Below are positions 60,245 to 64,000 of a stretch of DNA of 64,000 bases, piece by piece. Position 1 is the stretch's first letter; the number at the start of each line of letters is the position of its first letter. Origin of the DNA: Prevotella sp. (lineage in GTDB: Bacteria > Bacteroidota > Bacteroidia > Bacteroidales > Bacteroidaceae); the NCBI GenBank assembly GCA_022511075.1, contig JAFLSE010000003.1:1-64000 (forward strand), read 5' to 3'. The notes below the pieces were generated by a model. That model worked only from the letters and a program-made list of their open reading frames with translations. It was not told the DNA's origin and did not search any database. A program made the position numbers and the translations under genes.

Positions 60245-61429
60245 CTATTTCCCGTTCTGTAATCTGAAAAATGCCTTTTGCTGTTCTATCTCCCGACGAA
60301 GTTCCTCTTGAGTCGGCATATAAGTAAGATATTTGGCTGCAAAAAGTTGGTCGTTATTGCTAAGGACAGAGTAGTGTGCCACATCTTCATCTGTCTCTGC
60401 ACAGAGTAAAATTCCGATAGTAGGATTGTGCCCTTCTGACCGTACTAAATCATCATACATTTTGACATACATATCCATTTGCCCCACATCCTGATAACGC
60501 AATTTGGTTGTTTTCAAATCAATCAGGACGAAACATTGCAAGTGATAATTATAGAACACCAGGTCTATGTAATAGTCTTCCTTTTCAGTGTGAATGTGCT
60601 TCTGGCGGTCAACAAAAGCAAATCCCTTGCCCAGTTCCATTAAGAAAGGAATCAGATGGTCTATGATACTCTGTTCCAGATTACTTTCCGTATAATCCGT
60701 ATTGTTCTTGAAACCAAGAAACTCGGCTACAACAGGATTCTTCAGATATTCTAACTTATCTTGCAAAGGTTTGGTGAGTATATGCATTTCGTCACGTACA
60801 ACATCTTGATTCTGCGATTTCAAAAGCCTGTGATAGTATTGCGATGAAACATTGCGTTGCAGGGTGCGAGTGCTCCACATCTCATTTGCAGCCTCATTTT
60901 CGTACCATGCCCGACCTTCAGCCGTAAGTTCCTGCAAGATAATGCTATAATGTGTCCATGAAAGCCTGAGTGGCTGAGTCGGTATTAAGGAAGCATAAAA
61001 GTCTGTGATTGCAGATTGTCCCGTCAGCGATGGGATTATTTCTGATTGTTCCATCGCTGATGGGACAATTCCTGAGAAATCACCCACTGTGTGGAAAATA
61101 TTTGGAAATGATTTATAAAAAGAAATAAACCTGTACAGATTATTCCTTGAATAGCCATTTCCATATTTTGCCGTTAGTTCCTTTGCTAACATCTTTATCA
61201 CCTGCTCACCATATTCTGCCCGTTGCTCTTTCAACACTTCATGCTGAATACGCATACCAAGCAACCAGTTGCGTTTTATCAACGTTTCGTTGACAGTATG
61301 GTATGCCATTTGTTGCGCCTTGTCGATAATCAGGCATGCATCATCATACAGACTGCCAGCAGATGGTCTTTGTATGTTTGCGGCTTGTTTCATATTTCGC
61401 TGTACTTTATTGTTATGTGATTCACTCAT
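60245..61429 (-). CDS. DUF1016 (YhcG-family) PD-(D/E)XK nuclease, copy 2
   Basis: 394 residues. The DUF1016_N domain (about 25-115) contains RNWLLGMRIQHEVLKEQRAEYGEQVI and YSRNNLYRFISFYKSFPNIF. The nuclease-like domain (about 250-390) has YYIDLVFYNYHLQCFVLIDLKTTKL and PTIGILLCAETDE. In the linker two palindromic units encode IVPSAMEQS (about 121-129) and IIPSLTGQS (about 131-139). The start is ATG at 61429, directly after a leader motif shared with its neighbours (61434-61462). Confidence 0.9.
   Translation of the reverse strand: MSESHNNKVQRNMKQAANIQRPSAGSLYDDACLIIDKAQQMAYHTVNETLIKRNWLLGMRIQHEVLKEQRAEYGEQVIKMLAKELTAKYGNGYSRNNLYRFISFYKSFPNIFHTVGDFSGIVPSAMEQSEIIPSLTGQSAITDFYASLIPTQPLRLSWTHYSIILQELTAEGRAWYENEAANEMWSTRTLQRNVSSQYYHRLLKSQNQDVVRDEMHILTKPLQDKLEYLKNPVVAEFLGFKNNTDYTESNLEQSIIDHLIPFLMELGKGFAFVDRQKHIHTEKEDYYIDLVFYNYHLQCFVLIDLKTTKLRYQDVGQMDMYVKMYDDLVRSEGHNPTIGILLCAETDEDVAHYSVLSNNDQLFAAKYLTYMPTQEELRREIEQQKAFFRLQNGK
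61014..61040. repeat. 27-bp coding palindrome, DUF1016 copy 2, unit 2
   Basis: GATTGTCCCGTC and GATGGGATTATT arms around AGC, imperfect. The unit encodes IIPSLTGQS. Together with 61044-61070 it also makes a larger hairpin with 19-bp arms (61015-61033 and 61051-61069). Confidence 0.75.
61044..61070. repeat. 27-bp coding palindrome, DUF1016 copy 2, unit 1
   Basis: GATTGTTCCATC and GATGGGACAATT arms around GCT (10 of 12 pairs). It encodes IVPSAMEQS and is 30 bp (10 codons) from unit 2. Confidence 0.8.
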
Positions 61430-61433
61430 ATTT

Positions 61434-61462
61434 CTTAAACGTATAGTAGGTTGGGGTTATTG
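61434..61462 (-). repeat. DUF1016 leader repeat, copy c
   Basis: + strand CTTAAACGTATAGTAGGTTG then GGGTTATTG, 4 bp from the start codon of copy 2. Related copies are at 62718-62746 and 63308-63336. Confidence 0.75.
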
Positions 61463-61520
61463 TTTCGATATTCTTCAACTTATCTGTCTCACCAGTGGCG
61501 AGAGTTTTATTGCATTATCC

Positions 61521-62615
61521 TTACTCTTTTTGCTTTTGTTCAATTTCAATGACAGTACGGTCAACTACTTCTTGCAATTGATATGTTGCTACTCCCAACG
61601 GCTTGTTGATGTCTTGCAACGACCATTCAACAATAGTTTTCTTTGCAGTTCTGCATATAATCAAACCAACAGAAGGATTATCATCAGCACCACGTAGCAA
61701 TTTGTCTGCTGCCGTAACATAAAAATTCAATTTACCTGCAAACTCCGGAGCAAACTTTACTGCTTTAAGTTCAATGATAACATATCGTTTTTGTGGAATG
61801 TGATAAAAAACCAAATCGGGAAAGAATGCCGTCTCTTCATCCATTCGCAATTCCATTTGCCGTCCTACATAGGCAAAACCTTTCCCTAATTCCAACAAAA
61901 ATTGTGTGACATTCTTCACTAAAGCCTCTTCCAGTTCCTTTTCATCGTAACCTTTTCTCATTGTAAGGAAATCAAAGTTATAAGGACTTTTTAGAATTTC
62001 TTGTGCCAGCACGTTTTGTGGCAGGGGCAATGTCTTGTCAAAATTTGTCACCACAGTTTCCCTGGTTTTAAATATTTTGGCATCAAGACCATCATTTAAC
62101 TGTGGACGTGACCATCCATGTTCTATAGTTTGATGTATATAAAACATGGCTTCCTCTAATTTCTCGCACTTTGATATGATATCAATATGCTGCCCCCAGG
62201 GAACTTGTCCAAAGATTTCCGGCATTTCCAATTCGTCAACGAGTCGTTGACGAATTTCTGCATTGTCCAAACCGTCAATGGGTCGTTGACGATTTGTCGT
62301 CTGCTCACTATAAAACGCATACCAACGCTTCATATATTTTAGGTTCGTGACAGAAAAGCCAGTCTGGTTTGGAAACAAATCTTTCAAATCAAGACTAAGT
62401 TGATTAAAGAATCCTGTTCCCCATTTATTTTCTGCTTTCATCAAAATAATGTCACGCCCCAAACTCCAATAGAATTCGAGCATAGCACTATTAACGCGAA
62501 TGGCTGCCTTGATTTGGCTCCTTTGAATGCGTCTCTTCACTTCCGAGAGCCATTCAACATAACTCTTATCTGCGATTACGCCGCTCCTATATACAAAAAT
62601 TGGTGTATTGCTCAT
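61521..62615 (-). CDS. DUF1016 (YhcG-family) PD-(D/E)XK nuclease, copy 3
   Basis: 364 residues. The DUF1016_N domain contains LEFYWSLGRDIILMKAENKWGTGFFNQLS and FSVTNLKYMKRWYAFY. Two linker units follow (NRQRPIDGL at about 108-116 and IRQRLVDEL at about 121-129), each a 27-bp palindrome. Then come VPWGQHIDIISKCEKLEEAMFYI and the nuclease-like part FFPDLVFYHIPQKRYVIIELKAVKF with D and E-L-K. It ends NKPLGVATYQLQEVVDRTVI. The N-terminus is a different subgroup from copies 1 and 2. Confidence 0.9.
   Translation of the reverse strand: MSNTPIFVYRSGVIADKSYVEWLSEVKRRIQRSQIKAAIRVNSAMLEFYWSLGRDIILMKAENKWGTGFFNQLSLDLKDLFPNQTGFSVTNLKYMKRWYAFYSEQTTNRQRPIDGLDNAEIRQRLVDELEMPEIFGQVPWGQHIDIISKCEKLEEAMFYIHQTIEHGWSRPQLNDGLDAKIFKTRETVVTNFDKTLPLPQNVLAQEILKSPYNFDFLTMRKGYDEKELEEALVKNVTQFLLELGKGFAYVGRQMELRMDEETAFFPDLVFYHIPQKRYVIIELKAVKFAPEFAGKLNFYVTAADKLLRGADDNPSVGLIICRTAKKTIVEWSLQDINKPLGVATYQLQEVVDRTVIEIEQKQKE
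62230..62256. repeat. 27-bp coding palindrome, DUF1016 copy 3, unit 2
   Basis: Perfect 13-bp arms, AATTCGTCAACGA and TCGTTGACGAATT, around one base. It encodes IRQRLVDEL. Confidence 0.92.
62269..62295. repeat. 27-bp coding palindrome, DUF1016 copy 3, unit 1
   Basis: AAACCGTCAATGG and TCGTTGACGATTT arms around one base, with three changes that still allow G-U pairing in RNA. It encodes NRQRPIDGL and is 39 bp from unit 2. Confidence 0.85.
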
Positions 62616-62674
62616 ATCTCATCTTTTGTTATAATCGTTGCTCACATTACTTCGTTTTCAGAAGCTACCTTTTT

Positions 62675-62713
62675 CTATATAGACACTTCTGCCTTTATCT
62701 CTGATTCACTCAT
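62675..62713 (-). pseudogene. 13-codon relic of a DUF1016 start
   Basis: ATG at 62713 gives MSESEIKAEVSI and a stop. It follows the same leader motif (62718-62746) as copy 2, whose own start is MSES. It looks like the 5' stump of a deleted fifth DUF1016 gene. Confidence 0.5.
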
Positions 62714-62717
62714 ATCT

Positions 62718-62746
62718 CTTAAGCGTATCGTAGGTTGGGGTTATTG
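62718..62746 (-). repeat. DUF1016 leader repeat, copy b
   Basis: + strand CTTAAGCGTATCGTAGGTTG then GGGTTATTG, two substitutions from copy c, next to a relic start codon. Confidence 0.75.
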
Positions 62747-62774
62747 CCAAAACATATTGACTTTATTCTCATAT

Positions 62775-63297
62775 TCAGTCTTTATCTTCTTGATTCTCTT
62801 CATATTCCATTAAACGCTTTATTTCTTCTTCTGGAGGCAATAATTCGCGCAGACGCTCTTGCGTAACCTTGTAGGTTGCTACCCCCATTGGTTTATTGTA
62901 GTCTTGAAGAACGTACTCTATATATGCCTTGTCTGCATCCTTGCACAAAATAGAAGTCCAGCAAGTCCAAATCGCCAGCCAACGGCTGTCGAATTGTCAG
63001 AACATTCCACTGCTCATAAAACTGCCGCATGTTTTTAATGCTTGATGCAGAAAAACCTCTGAGTCCCGGCAATTCTTTTTTCAGCATCAGGCTTATGGAT
63101 TCAATGACTCCAGTTCCCCATTTACCTTCTCGTGAATTTTCTGAGACAAATTTGCCTATGCTGTAATATAGAGACAGTTGTTCTCTATTTACATTTTTGG
63201 CTGCACGATATTGGCTTTGCAATATTGCTGCTTTTATTGTCCGTACAGCATTTTTAAGTTCTGGTGTCAGAGCATCTTTCAAAATATTGTTGTCCAT
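62775..63297 (-). pseudogene. DUF1016 copy 4, internally deleted and frameshifted
   Basis: ATG at 63297 opens a DUF1016_N domain (LYYSIGKFVSENSREGKWGTGVIESI, FSASSIKNMRQFYEQWN) that reaches the linker unit IRQPLAGDL at about residues 102-110 and then continues out of frame to a stop at 62893. In the shifted frame, from about 62955, the extreme C-terminus of the family resumes: ILCKDADKAYIEYVLQDYNK, PMGVATYKVTQERLRELLPP, ending at TGA 62775-62777. The catalytic domain of about 200 residues between them is missing. The pattern matches copy 3 at both ends, so it is a derived deletion. Confidence 0.85.
62969..62995. repeat. 27-bp coding palindrome in DUF1016 copy 4
   Basis: AAATCGCCAGCC and GGCTGTCGAATT arms around AAC (10 of 12 pairs). 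It encodes IRQPLAGDL. The deletion that removes the nuclease domain begins within about 20 bp. Confidence 0.8.
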
Positions 63298-63307
63298 ATA
63301 TTTGTTC

Positions 63308-63336
63308 CTTAAACGTATCGTTAGTTGGGGTTATTG
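63308..63336 (-). repeat. DUF1016 leader repeat, copy a
   Basis: + strand CTTAAACGTATCGTTAGTTG then GGGTTATTG, 11 bp from the start codon of the deleted copy 4. Confidence 0.75.
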
Positions 63337-63383
63337 CCATATATTGTTGCCACTTTGCTGAGAGCTGCCATTAGGTGCAAGTG

Positions 63384-63391
63384 CAAAGATA
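63384..63391 (-). promoter_or_regulatory. -7 box for the DUF1016 copies 4-2 group
   Basis: Minus strand TATCTTTG, 87 bp before the ATG of copy 4. There is no TTTG at -33. Confidence 0.45.
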
Positions 63392-63494
63392 GTTATTTTT
63401 TTTGTAAATAAATACTTATTAAGTAAAATATGACTATTAAATGTCTAAATTGCCAATTTAGATCCTCGTTTGGATAGAAAATCATAGACATAAT

Positions 63495-63525
63495 TTTGGG
63501 ATTATAAAACTTTTGTGTATCTTTG
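63495..63525 (+). promoter_or_regulatory. Promoter facing the CRISPR-like repeats
   Basis: TTTG (63495-63498), 19-nt spacer, -7 TATCTTTG (63518-63525). Transcription would start near 63532 and run through the repeats to the terminator at 63760. Confidence 0.65.
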
Positions 63526-63559
63526 CAACAAAATTGTTCTTTGACTTCTTTGTATAAAT

Positions 63560-63682
63560 TACAATAGCAATTAAAAAAAATTCTGCTACGCAGTATCATA
63601 AACAACTGCTCTTCGGTTACCTCTGTAACTCTGTTGTTGTGAATTGCTTAAAAAGTTTCTGCTTCGCAGTACCATAAACAAC
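63560..63682 (+). CRISPR. Rudimentary CRISPR-like array: two repeats, one 29-bp spacer
   Basis: The full 47-bp unit at 63636-63682 begins GTTGTGAATTGCTTAAAAAG and ends CAGTACCATAAACAAC; GTTGT/ACAAC at its ends are inverted. The copy at 63560-63606 shares the last 26 bp with two differences (TTCTGCTACGCAGTATCATA then AACAAC) but has a decayed 5' half. The spacing (76 bp) equals 47 + 29. Repeats of about 47 bp starting GTTGTGA-TTGCTT are known from type II-C systems of Bacteroides, and cas2 is 135 bp away. A single decayed pair cannot prove an array. Confidence 0.45.
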
Positions 63683-63759
63683 ATAGTTACTATAAGTAAA
63701 TGATTGTTAGATACATAACGGAGATATCAGAAAAAGAAAAATGACTGCGATATTGGCAG

Positions 63760-63788
63760 AATCCCACCATAACAGGTGGGATTTTTTT
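63760..63788 (+). terminator. Terminator beside cas2
   Basis: AATCCCACC (63760-63768) pairs with GGTGGGATT (63775-63783), followed by a run of T. It ends a + strand RNA. Confidence 0.85.
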
Positions 63789-63816
63789 TGCTGCTTATAT
63801 TATAAATGCAATAAAT

Positions 63817-64000
<184 letters not shown>

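Larger units (their letters stand above)
63298..63559. other. Gap between the deleted DUF1016 gene and the CRISPR-like unit
   Basis: No gene is supported. It holds the third leader repeat (63308-63336), a minus-strand -7 box TATCTTTG (63384-63391) that probably drives the DUF1016 group, and the + strand promoter of the CRISPR-like transcript (63495-63525). Confidence 0.6.
63532..63788 (+). ncRNA. Candidate CRISPR-associated RNA (crRNA precursor or tracrRNA)
   Basis: The 250-nt stretch between a + strand promoter (63495-63525) and a strong terminator has no open frame. It contains two CRISPR-like repeats, then small hairpins (GATA...TATC near 63708-63727; CTGC...GCAG near 63745-63759) and the terminator hairpin. 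It runs towards the 3' end of cas2. A tracrRNA of a type II-C system typically ends with such hairpins, but no long anti-repeat was found, so the class is uncertain. Confidence 0.4.

Noticed and set aside
63393..63605. 70-codon minus-strand open frame
   Set aside because: It starts with TTG inside a CRISPR-like repeat, overlaps promoters of both strands and has no recognisable feature.

Overview
The window looks like a chromosome segment of a Prevotella-like member of the Bacteroidota. The evidence is: Bacteroidota-type promoters (TTTG about 20 bp upstream of TAnnTTTG) in front of many genes, weak ribosome binding sites, a smalltalk-type micro-protein, LruC and NigD-like lipoproteins, a streptopain-family C10 protease, large secreted proteins that share a short C-terminal glycine/lysine-rich tail, and a type II-C-like Cas2. 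No base composition or database search was computed; species level is not claimed.

Layout. 1-1.6 kb: the tail of an unidentified gene, a 33-residue smalltalk-like protein, an orphan MNT nucleotidyltransferase, a RhuM relic and a MerR regulator divergent from alaS. 1.7-13.2 kb: housekeeping and envelope genes (alaS, a secreted beta-helix protein, a DUF362 protein, a GNAT acetyltransferase, an OmpA lipoprotein, purL and a half-size chromate transporter). 13.3-16.9 kb: a defence operon, DUF1016 (YhcG) - mcrB - mcrC, bracketed by an inverted 22-bp repeat. 17.4-21.1 kb: a small pectin/uronate cluster (PL10 pectate lyase, sodium:solute symporter, KDG-aldolase-like enzyme). 21.1-26.2 kb: ddl - acyltransferase - NigD-like lipoprotein - rnr. 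27.5-32.3 kb: FAH-family protein, the rplM-rpsI-rpsB-tsf ribosomal operon with a structured leader, and ribF. 32.4-36.7 kb: tRNA-Met, LruC lipoprotein, SpmAB-like fusion, flippase. 36.8-40.7 kb: C10 protease, a HigBA-like module apparently inserted at the 3' end of a HicAB module. 40.8-54.7 kb: three large secreted proteins of one family, interrupted by a PIN toxin-antitoxin pair and an AAA-ATPase/PD-(D/E)XK protein. 54.9-60.2 kb: TlpA-like protein, a helix-hairpin-helix protein split by a G9 tract, two tandem NSS transporters and a VanZ-like protein. 60.2-64 kb: a second defence region with two intact and one deleted DUF1016 gene and the end of cas2 next to a tiny CRISPR-like repeat pair.

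The most unusual signal is in the four DUF1016 genes. Each carries, in the linker between its N-terminal domain and its PD-(D/E)XK domain, one or two 27-bp palindromes that encode a nine-residue unit in the same codon phase. The palindrome sequence differs from gene to gene, but palindromy, length, phase and position are kept. The fourth gene has lost its catalytic domain by a deletion that begins within about 20 bp of its palindrome. Other points worth a second look are poly-G tracts of 8 and 9 in two neighbouring genes, toxin-antitoxin modules framed by repeats, and a + strand transcript unit beside cas2 with CRISPR-like repeats and several hairpins.
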